Positions 1 through 10,958 of a stretch of 64,000 nucleotides of DNA are shown here, piece after piece. Below the pieces are notes generated by a model. The model was not told where the DNA came from and ran no database searches. It saw nothing but the letters and a program-made list of their open reading frames with translations. The stretch's first letter is position 1. The number at the start of each line of letters is the position of its first letter. The stretch comes from Chaetoderma sp. LZ-2023a. Lineage: Eukaryota; Mollusca; Caudofoveata; Chaetodermatida; Chaetodermatidae. Made by a program: the position numbers and the translations under genes. Location: positions 84,971,054-85,035,053 of the forward strand of contig CM067373.1 in NCBI GenBank assembly GCA_034401795.1, written 5' to 3'.

Positions 1-3000
1 ATCAGAGCTAACTCCATCCCAGAAGTTTGTTTACCTGGGCATGTTCTTCGATCTGGAGACGGGGTATGTGTACCCCACTCAGGAGAAGGTTCAAATACTC
101 ATCTCGGTAATACAGTCGGTGTGCGACAGTCGTCATGTCCTGGCACGGGTTTACTTGAGAATGCTGGGCTTGATGGTTTCTTTGGAACCAGTCATTCCGC
201 AGGCCGCCTTGCGCAGGCGCCCGATCCAGTTGTTTCTCATGACACAGTGGACCCAGAGTTCAGGTTCGCTGGACTCGAACGTGTCAGTGTTGGCGCCTCT
301 GATTCACCACCTGCAATGGTGGTTGAATACAGAGAATCTCTTGCCGGGGGTTTTGCTAACCCCTCCCCACCCTCAGGTGACTGTGTATACAGATGCATCG
401 ATGGAGGGGTGGGGAGCTTGTCTGGAAGAGTCCACAGTATCAGGGCTTTGGGATCTGGATCAGTCCAAGGAACATATCAATCTACTAGAGCTAAGAGCAG
501 TAGTCCTGGGCCTGGAACATTTCTTAAAGAATGTTCAGGGCAAGATTGTTCTGATTCGTTCAGACAACTCGACAGTAGTGACTTACATAAACCGCCAGGG
601 CGGAACGAAGTCGCCCAGTCTGTATGATGACATGGAAACTGCTTTGTTGGTGCCTGGATCATGGGATCACCTTGAAAGCAGTTCATATTCCGGGGAGGTT
701 AAATCTGCTAGCAGACTCATTGAGCCGAAGGATGAGTGTTTTACCCACGGAATGGCAACTAAATCAATGTGTGGCGGATCGTCTGTTCGACCATTGGGGG
801 AAACCCAACATAGATTTGTTCGCGATGAAGAAGAATGCGAAGATGACGACGTACGTCTCTCCGATTCCAGACCCAAGCGCTTTCGCAACAGATGCGTTAG
901 CTATCAGCTGGGAGGGAATGTATGCATACGCATTCCCCCCAGCAATCCTGATTCCAAAGGTGCTTCAGAAAATCAGGCAGCAGGAGTGCCAAGTGCTTCT
1001 GATCGCCCCGGATTGGCCAAGCCGATCGTGGTATACGGATCTGCTGGACCTTCTGGTCTGCAATCCGGTTCCGCTGCCTCTGATGGACAACCTTATCTTC
1101 CAGGGCAAGGCCCTTCACGACAATCCGTCAATGTTCCGATTGACTGCGTGGATGTTGTCAAGGAATCTAGAATTAAGGAGGGCTTTTCTGAGCAAGCGGC
1201 CATATTTATGGCCAAAGCCAGGAGGGGGTCAACCTCCAGAGCATATAATTATAAAATCAACAGATTTGCAGAATGGTGCTCAAAAAGATGTATTGATCCA
1301 ATGGAATCATCTATTCAGGTAGTGGCTGATTTCCTCTGTCACCTATATGATGCCTATAGCCTCAAGCCTAACTCTATTGCTGGTTATAAGTCAGCTTTAA
1401 TGACTGTTATTCCTTGCTTGGCTAATAGGGGGAGTGATGAAGTAAGTACATTAAATGTATTAATTAAAGGCATGGGCAATCTAAGACCAAGGAATCCTCC
1501 ACTGATTCCGTCTTGGAGTTTATCACTGGTGCTCCAGGTACTAGGTGATAAGCCTTTTGAACCACTTAGTTCCATTTCTATGAAAATGTTAACTCTTAAA
1601 ACTGTATTTTTAATTGCTGCGGCCTCGGCGAGGCGTAGGAGTGAAATTCACGCCTTATCAGCCGAGGTTGACCGTTTTGTGGTTACAGGGGAAGGCCTTA
1701 AGCTTCTACCTAGGATTAATTTCTTGTCTAAAAATCAGTCATTGAAATATCCAGGTCAGCCTATTTTTTTGCCATCTTTAACTAGATATGATCCTAATTC
1801 TAAAGTATGGTGCCCCGTACGGGCGCTGCTCCGGTACAAACAGCGTACTTCGGAGTGGCGTACCGACCAGTCAGCGTTATGGTTGTCATATATTGAACCC
1901 CATGGTAGGGCGTCTAAGGACACCATTTCTAGGTGGATTGTGGAATGTATTCAATTTTGTCACAAATCCGCCACCGGGCGACAGGTTGACGTGGCCAAGG
2001 CTCACAGTGTCCGCGGTGTCGTGACATCCACTGCCCTTTTTAATGGGGTCCCTGTGGATGATATTGTGTCAGTCGCTCAGTGGCACTGTGAGTCAAGTTT
2101 TACAGACCATTACCTCCGTGACACCTCTAACCCTCTCGCCTTGTCGATTTTGAAACAATAACCGCTTTATGTTTGTGAAGAGTGCCTCCGCATTGCTTAT
2201 ATACTTCGCCATTCAGCGACGGTGACAACCACTTGTCGGGACTGTATCATCCTTCTCTACTGGATTCATGATGACAGCTTCCTAGTACAACAAGGTCAGT
2301 CTTGTTCATGTGTTGTTCATTGTTTTGTATTGTCACGTTACCCAGTGTTATTAATATGGTGATGGTTTATGTGGGTTGTGGTTCTTTAGAGAGAGTATAC
2401 GAAAATGGAGCCTTTTCGTCTCTGTCCTATAGTACTTGGCACTAGTACGAAGAGAGCGTGTAGGACATTGAGGTCATTTAATCTTCCTCCCAAGGGTGGG
2501 GGGGGGGAGCGCATATGACAAATCGGTCATCTCTCAGGCATCGGTTGTGTTATCCGATGGTTTATCAAATCCTGACTGTGTTTTCACACAGTTTCAGACG
2601 TCATAAGTGCCTTAAACGCTTGAAAGCGTATAGGGAAGAGCTGGTCTTTTGACCTCGCCTCCCTCCCGCCAGATTCACTTTCGAATTCTGGCAATATCAA
2701 AAGTATTAGGGAGGTAAGTATACTCTTGATGTGAAATAAACGAAATCTAGGATTTCTTTTTTCACGAGAGAGTTGATACTTACCTCCCTAGATACGGACC
2801 CGGCCTCTCCGCCCCACAGAGGCTCGGTCTTCAGGCTCTTGGTAGTTGCATGTGTTAGCCAATAAATGAGCCAGAGGAAGTAGTAGTCGGCGCATGCGCG
2901 GTGGTGGGGCGAGCATCCGCCGGACTACCTCTGACTCCCTGCCCAGTAGGGGCACCTAACTGTTTTTAATCTGAGTGTTTTATTGAGTGAAAGCCGATAT

Positions 3001-3073
3001 TTAGCAATATCAAAAGTATTAGGGAGGTAAGTATCAACTCTCTCGTGAAAAAAGAAATCCTAGATTTCGTTTA
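1..3073 (+). mobile_element. DIRS-type retrotransposon, family 1, right part (cut by window edge)
   Basis: This is a fossil copy of the element that lies whole at 9924-16946; position 1 here corresponds to about 13877 there. Visible parts are the end of the reverse transcriptase, an RNase H region (TDASMEGWG, about 385-750), a tyrosine recombinase region (about 1180-2160, with RRRSEIHAL and VAQWHCESS) and a 3' non-coding region. The internal complementary region is at about 2690-2795 and the right inverted terminal repeat at about 2855-3035. The two copies differ at few positions where compared by eye, so both are young. It looks broken in a few places. It presumably lies in the cathepsin F intron upstream of the exon at 3788. 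Family assignment is by RT plus tyrosine recombinase plus DIRS-type repeats. Confidence 0.85.
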
Positions 3074-3357
3074 TATTATCTATAGCTTAGTTCCATTTAA
3101 AACAGCCTGCAGTTAAATTATTTTCTCGTCCTTGAAACTACAGTGGCCCTGTTTCAATGCAATGATGCAAGACTGCTGTTTAATATGCTGAAATTAATTT
3201 GAATACCGAAACGGCTCTCAAGTCAAATTAGTTTCAAAATAGTCAACAGAATGTTTACTAAATTGTAAATTCATCAAGGACGTGCACTTTGTATACAGAT
3301 TGTTGATTTTCGTGACGGATTGACCTCATTTTGATTGTGATTTCAGCTCATATGTGA
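3074..3357. other. Intron sequence with a worn hairpin remnant
   Basis: No gene is seen. About 3185-3260 carries a degraded copy of the hairpin core found in family A (GTCAAATTAGTTTCAAAATA). The rest is AT-rich intron sequence. Confidence 0.4.
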
Positions 3358-3740
3358 CATAATGGACCTTTCCAGTTTATCCATACATCATATGACATCA
3401 TAATCAACTACATGACATGTAGGATGATGTCATAATCAATGACGTCATGAATGGCGTAGATAAGTTAATGACAAATGCATAATTAGTAATGGGCTAAGCG
3501 TTGTTATATAAATTGTATGTTTTTACTATTTAATAAATATGCTGTTGAATATTTTGAAACTAATTTGACTGGGCAGTCGCTGTTGCTGTCAAAGGTAGCA
3601 ATAGCACCCAGTCAAATTGGTTTCAAAATATTCAACAGCTTACCTATATAGTTTTCTGGAAATTGATAGTTAGGGAGTTCGAGCACAGCAAAAACTGCAA
3701 CGGGCCATTGATTATGACATCAAATAGTTGAGTAACAGAT
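3358..3740. repeat. Family A MITE, copy 1
   Basis: Same layout as the copies at 35105, 46128 and 50818: a left part with repeated TGACATCAT / TGACGTCA motifs (a perfect TGACGTCA at 3440-3447), then TTTACTATTTAATAAA, then a hairpin whose arms read GAATATTTTGAAACTAAT and its complement (about 3540-3642), then TTTTCTGGAAATTGA. The terminal inverted repeats are worn in this copy. Confidence 0.7.
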
Positions 3741-3787
3741 CAGATTCATCTATTGAGTATGTACATGTCTGTATCTTCAAATTTCAG

Positions 3788-3868
3788 AGCTTGTTGACTG
3801 TGACAAACTGGATCAGGGCTGTGAAGGTGGATTGCCATCAAATGCATATAAAGAGATAATTAGACTTG
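3788..3868 (+). CDS. CTSF: Cathepsin F-like cysteine protease, exon (C1A papain family)
   Basis: First of five visible exons of a lysosomal papain-family protease; the catalytic cysteine exon and propeptide are upstream of the window. The exon follows a TTTCAG acceptor and ends at a G|GTAAG donor. It begins in phase 1 and reads ELVDCDK then [11 protein letters not shown] then KEIIRLG. This is the conserved segment after the active-site helix; human cathepsin F has the matching ELLDCDK and GGLPSNAY. The two cysteines fit the family's disulfides. The next exon at 9180 continues in the same phase. Introns on both sides carry DIRS elements and MITEs in abundance. Cathepsin F is preferred over L or B because GGLPSNAY and the later exons follow the F pattern closely. 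The preceding exon was not found, so the true 5' structure is unknown. Confidence 0.9.
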
Positions 3869-3901
3869 GTAAGCTCATATCTACTATCCCATTATGTAGT
3901 A

Positions 3902-4116
3902 CTTAGCCCTTCAACACACAACCTGGCCAAAAATGGGCGCTTTCAATGGTGGCCATTTGCAAACCACGAGAGGACAATTTCTGAAATTTTATCACTGAAA
4001 TTAATGACTGGCTCGGTTATCAAGCCCGTCATTCCAGTGATATATTTTCAAGACTAATCTCTTGATCTGCAAATTGATATTTTCTATAAGTAACAAATTT
4101 TGGCATTAAGGGTTAA
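3902..4116. repeat. Family B foldback MITE, copy 1
   Basis: Imperfect palindrome centred near 4007-4031 (GGCTCGGTTATCAAGCC). Outer parts match GCCATTTGCA on one side and CTGCAAATTG on the other. It ends at ATTAAGGGTTAA, the family's TTAA-containing terminus. Confidence 0.7.
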
Positions 4117-4256
4117 TATTATGGTATCCTCACTCAACTAATAAACGTTGTCCTGACAAAATTGTTATGTTTCGAAAATTTTAAGTTCTTCCTTTAACAC
4201 AGATATTTAATCTAATTTACAGGCACCATATATTTAGAATATTGTGCAGATTTTTG

Positions 4257-4475
4257 TTAACCCTTTAATTGTGAAACAAGCCTAAAACAGCGTCTGCAGT
4301 GACCTTGAAAAATCTCCATTTGCAGACCAAGATAAAAATATTTTTGAAAAGTTACACCTTGAATGGCTGGCTTGATTAACAAGCCAGTCAGTACTGTGGT
4401 AATTTTACAGAAATTATCTTCTCTTGGCTTGCAAATGGACTAAACTAAGATACTGAGTTCAATGAAGCTAAATAT
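4257..4475. repeat. Family B foldback MITE, copy 2
   Basis: Begins TTAACCCTTTAATTGTG and contains CCATTTGCAGACCAAGA, the centre GGCTTGATTAACAAGCC and the inverted TCTTGGCTTGCAAATGG. The right end is unclear; a TTGAAGGGTT at about 4705 could be its end if the hairpin at 4567 was inserted into it. Confidence 0.65.
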
Positions 4476-4566
4476 CAAACTTGCTATGTGAATTTTCAAG
4501 GCTTTTGAATGAATTTTTGCACTGGAAAGTTGTTTTCAAAAATGTTAAATTATAGTTATATACAGG

Positions 4567-4664
4567 AAAGCTGGTGAATATTTTATAAACTAATTCGACT
4601 GGAACCTGTTGTTGGCAATAATGGCTCCCAGTCAAATTAGTTTAAAAAAATTCAACAGAATATT
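4567..4664. repeat. Stand-alone hairpin core (family A type)
   Basis: Arms GGTGAATATTTTATAAACTA and TTAGTTTAAAAAAATTCAAC pair around a GCTGTTGCTG-like centre. It is the same core as in family A, here without A flanks. Confidence 0.65.
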
Positions 4665-4779
4665 CCTTACAGCATAAAGAACTCATTTCTGGTGTCTAAG
4701 CATTGAAGGGTTGACTAATTTTTTGGCTAATGTGTCAGATTTGTCTCTGCTGTATGTGCCTGCATACTGACACTAATCA

Positions 4780-4999
4780 TTAACTCTTTAACGCTCACGC
4801 CAGCCAAAAAAAGCTTTTATAGTGATATATTTGCACACCAAGAAAAGACTGAAAATTTACCACTTGAATGACTGGCTCGATAATCGAGCCAGTCATTCTA
4901 GTTGTAAAATTTCAAAAATGTTCTCTTGGTCTGCAAATGGACATTTTCAATGAGAAAATTTAAATCTTATTGAATAAATTTGAGCGTTAAAGGGTTAAT
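4780..4999. repeat. Family B foldback MITE, copy 3
   Basis: Starts TTAACTCTTTAACG, has the perfect centre GGCTCGATAATCGAGCC (about 4873-4889) with arms that pair TTACCACTTGAATGACT with its complement, and ends CGTTAAAGGGTTAA. It directly abuts the DIRS element that starts near 5003. Confidence 0.8.
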
Positions 5000-5002
5000 C
5001 CT

Positions 5003-8000
5003 TTCTACTTCGAATAATACTTACCAGATGTGCTATTATGATAATGTCTATTATATATTCCAGCTCAAAATAAACAATTAAAACTCTGCACTCTCCATGG
5101 TCCTGCCCCATACTGCATCCGGGAATTACCATACATGTAGCCTCCAGGTACCGAGTCAATTCCCCAGAACAGTCAGATTCGTTTATTTTGCTCGACTATA
5201 CAGTCACATTTTTTCAATAGTCTAATTAGCTTGAATTTTTGCAACCTTGTGTAAGATTTGATCGCTGGCTTAATGGAAGGAAAAAGGGAAATCCTCGCAG
5301 GGCAGGTTGTATCAATCTAGAATTTATACATTTGTGCCATAATGGCTGTTTGAATTTTTTTTAAATTGGCACAATGTTTTAAAATGGTAGCCATTGTTGG
5401 AGTCGCTCCGTTACCCGTTAACTTTTTAATCTTATCTGTGTACTCGGTTAATTTCTCTTACAACTCGGTTCCTACCAAGATGGATGCGCCTGTAGCCAAG
5501 ATGGCGGCGCCCATGATTAACACTTTGTTTTGGCTTGGTATATCTATGCAGTCGATTTAAGCCAATTTTTTTAGCTCTTGCTTCATTGCCGAGGGTGTTT
5601 GTAGCGATTGGTCTTTAATCTCCAAGTTGTGTTTATAAAATTTTCACTCTAAAAATTTTCACATCTTTCCTGCCTAAAACTTGATTAACATTAATCTAAG
5701 AGAAAGTTACTGTTTTTAAGTAATTTTATGATTGCAGTCAAGGCGTTGTGCGTATTGCTCATCTTCATGTATCCATGTGCAACGTTTTAATTCTTATTCT
5801 GTGTTCGCAAAAAGTGAAAGGGGGTGGTGGGGGGGGGGCAAGGCACCGCCAGATACCCTCTGTTTGCGCTGTAACTGCTTCATGAAGCGGAAGTTTGCAG
5901 GCCATCACTGTGTCGCCTGAGCTGAGTGCAAAGTTGGGAGTCCTTGCGACGTATGCATTAAGTGGTCGTCGGAGTTAGTGACTGAGTTTGATCGTGATCG
6001 ACGTGCGCGCGCTGAGAGGATCGCGAAGGACAAGGCGGCCAAGTTGGATCAGGCGTCTGTTAAAGGATTGGAGGAGCGCCTGAATGAGCGGATGGACTCG
6101 GCCTTGGGTGTGTTGGCGACCCAATTTAAGGCACTGCTCGAGTCGTTCTAGTCCACGGGCCCCTCGATGCAGTTTGGTGCAGGATAACCAATCGATGGTC
6201 CGGCCACTTCTGCGGAGGGACATGCACCTGACCTTTCTCTTGCGCCAGCGGCGGAGAAGGAGGATATTCTTCTGATGGAAGACTCGCATGCCAGAGCTTT
6301 CTCAGATGACGGATTCCGGACATTCCCACGGGTCTCCCCCGGGTTTTGTTCGGGTCTGTCAGCTGGGTGGAGATGTTGATGTTCCATCGAGCATCTTCCA
6401 CCCGGATTTTGCTCCCTCCGGAGTGCTGTCAGAGCCGTCTTTTACGGCTCCTGTCACCATCGCGGATGCAGATATGCGGACTGTTCTCGGAGTCACATGG
6501 CCTGCCGTATTAGTGGACATAGTCCCGGCTCCCGTGCTGGAGCCGATGGATTGCGGTGATTCTGTGTCTGACGAGCCGCGAGTAGTTGAGCCACGGAGCC
6601 ATTTCGAATTGAAAGTTGGGTCCATAGCTCTCGGCATGGATTGTCGGTGTCTTTCTCATCCAAGGGTGAAAATGGTAGTCCTTTAATGGACGAGTCATTG
6701 TTCTGCACCGAGGCTGAATGGGTGCAGCTTCTTGGCTGGATGTCTGACCGTCTCGGGTTGGCATCTGACCAGGGATCTCGGCACGATTCGGCGATGGAAC
6801 GGATGTCAGAGTGTGCGGCTAGCACTCTGTCGAGTGGCTCTTCAGCCATACCTACCCTTCCGTTAGATACTCAGTCTTCTGACATGTTGGGAGTCGCGTC
6901 GTACTGTTTGCTTCAGCCGGAGTACACGCTATCAAAGACCCCTAAGGGGATAAGGAGTAGGGTCCATTTTCCGGAGCAGGCTTACCATCAGTATGCCCGT
7001 GTTCCTCGTCTTTCAGTCTGGGAACGTGAAGCGCTGAACAGGCATTTGGCTGGGAAATCCAAGGGTCGTTTTCGACCATTGGTTTCACAGACTAACAAAG
7101 ATGCTTTCAATGAGCTAGCGCTTATTGAGGATGCGGCGAGAGCGGCTATGGCTGCTCTCTTGCATGGCTGTACCATCTTGCAGGGGATGCTGACCTGCGC
7201 AGCGGACGGTGGGGAAGTGCCAGAGGCTGCTCCCGGAGTTGTCGGGGACACCATGCGCTTATCCCAGGATTGCATGGCCAGGGTGATCACAAGATCATTG
7301 GCAGAGCGGAGGAGAATGGTTCTTGATAGCGTCGAACCAGGACCAGAGATGAGGGCTGCATTGTCTTCTGCGCCCTTTATTGGTCTATCTTTCTTTTGTT
7401 CTACAGGTTTTAGGGCATGCTCCCTTTGAACCAATTCAATCTATAGATATTAACTGTTGACTATTAAGTCAGTTTTCTTGGATGGAGCCGCGTCGGCAAG
7501 GACAAGCGAAATTCATGCGCTTTCTGCTGAACAAGACCGTTTCGTCGTTATGGGTGAAGGTTTAAGACTATTACCACATCTTTGTTTCCTGACAAAGAAT
7601 CAGTCACTTAAATATCCAGGACAGCCGATCAATATGCCAAGTTTAGTTAGGCATGACCCGAGCTCTTCTGCTTGGTGTCCTGTCAGATGTCTGAAGATGT
7701 ATAAGAAACTGAGGAGTGGAGAGATGACCCGAAATCTCTGTGTTTATGTCTCAAGGCTCCTCATCTTCGCGCCTCGAAAGACACTATTTCTAGTTGGACT
7801 GTCAATACTATTCAGATGTTGCATAAAATCACAACAGGAAAGCAGATTGATCGTGCGAACGCCCATCAAGTCCTAGCACTAGCAGCATCATCGGCCCTTT
7901 ATAAGGGTGTCTCATTAGAGGAGGTGATGTCTGTAGCACAGTGGCATGCCGAGTCGTCATTTACTGATTTCTACGTTCGCGATATCTTCAATGCACTTAA

Positions 8001-9022
8001 TCCGGTAGCCGTCGCCAATTTGTCTAATCTCAGTTAAGCCATGTCCGACCACTCTTAAAGCATACTTCATAAGGCTCTTCCACAGGCACTGACACAGGTG
8101 ATGCATATGGACTGTGAATGGCCATGGATTGGGCGAAGCTCCTGCGATGATCAAGAAAGACCAAGCACTCAGAATGGTGAGTGTTTCCTAGTTTAAGTGA
8201 CTAATAATATTATTTTACTTACAATCAAATTCCCAGACTGATTAAGTGAAAAGTTTGGTTCAAGAGTATTTGTATTCATTGCAACAGACAATAGACTTAT
8301 TCAAATTTGAAAATCTAATCAAAATGCTAAGTTTTTTTCAAAATTAGGAGTTGTAGTAGCTTCTTTGCACTCTCCTAGACTGCCATAGCCGAGACTTGGG
8401 GCTGACACAGGTCTGGTAGGTGTTGCCTCCCTTTTAACAGCGCTCTGGAATTTGTACGGACAAATGAGGGTGGAGGGTGGTGGAGAACAGTCTAGACCAT
8501 GGAAGTTTAGCACTCTATGAGTCAGATGGCGGGACCCAAGCATATGCTGGGATTCCTGGCCTCTTCACAACCTTCTGTGTCGGATGGTGGATGAGAGCTG
8601 CTTCGAGCCTCACCTCCTTCCACCGGAGTTTCTTGGCTGTCGAAATCCGGAGTTTATCATAATAGTACATCTGGTAAGTATTATTCGAAGTAGAATCAAA
8701 AATGCATCCGCTTTTGTTTCTACGAGAATTGATAATACTTACCAGATGTACTATGACCCACCTCAGCCGCCCCGCTGAGATGTTGCTGAGCTGCTTTCGC
8801 TGTTTGTCAAGACAAATATAAGACGAATCTGACTGTTGTTGGGAATTGACTCGGTACCTGGCGGCTAATGGTATTTCCCAGACACAGTATAGGCAGGACC
8901 ATGGAGAGTGCAGAGTTTTAATTGTTTATTTTGAGCTAGACTAGATAATAGACATTATCATAATAATCCATCTGGTAAGTATTATCAATTCTCGTAGAAA
9001 CAAAAGCGGATGCTTTTTTGAT
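5003..9022 (+). mobile_element. DIRS-type retrotransposon, family 2 (gag-like and tyrosine recombinase parts)
   Basis: A second DIRS-type fossil, clearly different from family 1. Inverted terminal repeats lie at about 5018-5190 and 8820-8982 (ACTTACCAGATG on the left, CATCTGGTAAGT on the right). The internal complementary region at about 8662-8750 carries complements of both outer ends (TTCTACTTCGAATAAT and the right end CGGATGC). A gag-like open stretch lies at 6641-7429 and tyrosine recombinase sequence at about 7457-8037 (SEIHALSAEQDRF, SLEEVMSVAQWHAESSF). No reverse transcriptase or RNase H region was recognised between them. It is broken, with several breaks, and looks older than family 1. 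It lies in a cathepsin F intron in the gene's orientation. Confidence 0.8.
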
Positions 9023-9179
9023 TCACCAATCATTATCTTAAGTTGAAGGCAGCTATACAATAAGGCCATTGAGTATATTCAATTAAATGTTTCTTGCATC
9101 GTAAAAAAATAGTCATATCTGGTCCGCAGGATTGACGCTGTTAATTTTGATATCACAATGTGTCGTCTTCTTTTTACAG
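9023..9179 (+). other. Intron end with splice acceptor
   Basis: Short intron remainder ending in a pyrimidine tract and TTTTTACAG, the acceptor for the exon at 9180. Confidence 0.6.
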
Positions 9180-9299
9180 GTGGTTTAGAAACAGAAGCAG
9201 AATATAAATACCGAGGCAAGGATGAGAAATGTGAATTTGTCAAGTCAGAAGTACGAGCGTTTATCAACAGCTCTGTTGCACTCAGCACTAATGAGGATG
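9180..9299 (+). CDS. CTSF: Cathepsin F-like cysteine protease, exon
   Basis: Follows TTTTTACAG and ends at G|GTATGT. It starts and ends in phase 1, completing the glycine codon opened at 3868. It reads GGLETEAEYKYRG then KDEKCEFVKSEV then RAFINSSVALSTNED. Human cathepsin F has GGLETEDDYSYQG and an INDSVELSQNE stretch at the same place. The segment lies between the active-site cysteine domain and the histidine domain; its one cysteine matches the conserved disulfide position. NSS is a potential N-glycosylation site, common in lysosomal proteases. The exon is intact. The flanking introns hold DIRS family 2 upstream and DIRS family 1 downstream. Confidence 0.93.
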
Positions 9300-9923
9300 G
9301 TATGTATGACTTAGCCCATTATCCCCGCTGTATGCTTCACACTCTAGGGACGACAAGATTTAATGTAGGGATCCAATCTGTCACTCAAGTATCTGATGTC
9401 TTCAAATATCTCGTTAGTTAGCTGACCTCACAATCAAAATGATGTACATGTAGCTTTGTCATGAAAATTGAAAAGTCTGTCAATAAAGTGTGCGAATTGT
9501 GTTTTTGACAAATTTACAATTTAATAAATATTCTATTGAATATTTTGAACCTAATTTGACTTGGAGCTGTTGCTGCCATAGGCAACAACAGCCCCACTTC
9601 AAATTATTTTCAAAATATTCAACAGCTTATCTGTATAGTTGTCTTGAAATTTAGATTCTGGGAATTCAGGTTTCAAAGTTTCAGAATTGATTCCAACATG
9701 CATAGAAATTTGGAGCTTAGTTAGAAATTGGCAGTGCATAGCTAGAAATGTCTCTGTCTATTCATACTTTAGTATTTTAATTGTTTTTTAAAGGCTTTTA
9801 GCCCATTAGTGTTAACACCTACTGTCACCTGCTGTAGCCTCTCTGATTTATAGGCATTTTAGCCATTTAATGGTCACGATTGCCCAAGAAAACTGAAATT
9901 TATTATTATGAGCATATGCCTTG
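9300..9923. repeat. Intron with a hairpin core
   Basis: A clear family A-type hairpin core lies at about 9528-9630 (TTGAATATTTTGAACCTAAT, AGCTGTTGCTGCC / GGCAACAACAGC, TTTTCAAAATATTCAAC). The rest is AT-rich intron sequence without a recognised element. Confidence 0.65.
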
Positions 9924-9939
9924 TTTCACATCAAGAGTA

Positions 9940-10119
9940 TACTTACCTCCCTAATACTTTTGATATTGCTAAATATCGGCTTTCACTCAATAAAACACTC
10001 AGATTAAAAACAGTTAGGTGCCCCTACTGGGCAGGGAGTCAGAGGTAGTCCGGCGGATGCTCGCCCCACCACCGCGCATGCGCCGACTACTACTTCCTCT
10101 TTGCTCATTTATTGGCTAA
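9940..10119 (-). repeat. Left inverted terminal repeat of DIRS family 1
   Basis: Inverted match of 16730-16907, running from ATACTTACCTCCCTAATACT through CGCGCATGCGCC to TTTATTGGCT. The outermost bases (TTTCACATCAAGAGT) are unique to the left end and reappear as a complement in the internal region near 16600. Confidence 0.9.
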
Positions 10120-10958
10120 GGGTTACATGCGGTTTTGTGCTACTCTACATTTTCTGCGCGTTTACCTTGTTTTTCACTTATTTGACGATTGTTGTACGTT
10201 CGTGGCATGTCGGAAAGAGAGGACTCACCTTTGGAAGGAGCTGGATCTCTTTATCAGGTGACTTCTTTGATATGCTAGCGTGTTTTGTCCCGGTTTCATG
10301 TATTTCCGGGACTCGCGCTTACCGTGATTAGCGCCTGTTTGTGTTTGTTTTTTACAACATGGTGCTTCATAAGTCTCATTTCTCTTTGTGTTTTTGTCCA
10401 CAGGTATCACGTAGAAGCTTTGATGGACTTCTCGGCACAAGAGGATATGTTTCTCTCCACCACGGTTCCATTTCCTACTAATACTGTTAGGTTATCTAAC
10501 CAAAAAATCTATGTTCAGTGAGTTGGAGGCCTATTATAAAGGTCTTCTCACTTTGCCCTCTTGATCCAATTCCTTCCCCTTCGGTGGAGAGAATGTAGAG
10601 GCGTACTATGGTGGAGTTCTCCGGTTCATCACGTTGGATGGTTTGTCTGTACAAGTGTCAGGTATCTAATTATTGATAAACAAAAGGGGAGATAATTTCC
10701 TTTTTTGCCAATGCTAGAATTGGAAGGAGTTATCTCTGTATATCTGATTGTTGTGTACTCGATATGCCAATTCAACGGAAATGTTCCGGTTACTTATACA
10801 ATTCGTTCTTGCACTTGGTGCTTGTTGCGGATCGATTATTTTGGTCACGGGATTGATGACGTCATAATCGGCCTTGGCCTTTATTAACATTTAACGTTTT
10901 GTCCACGGCTGGTTCTTCTTGACTTGCGATCTTGAGGATCCTGTCCCTCTCTTTTTAG

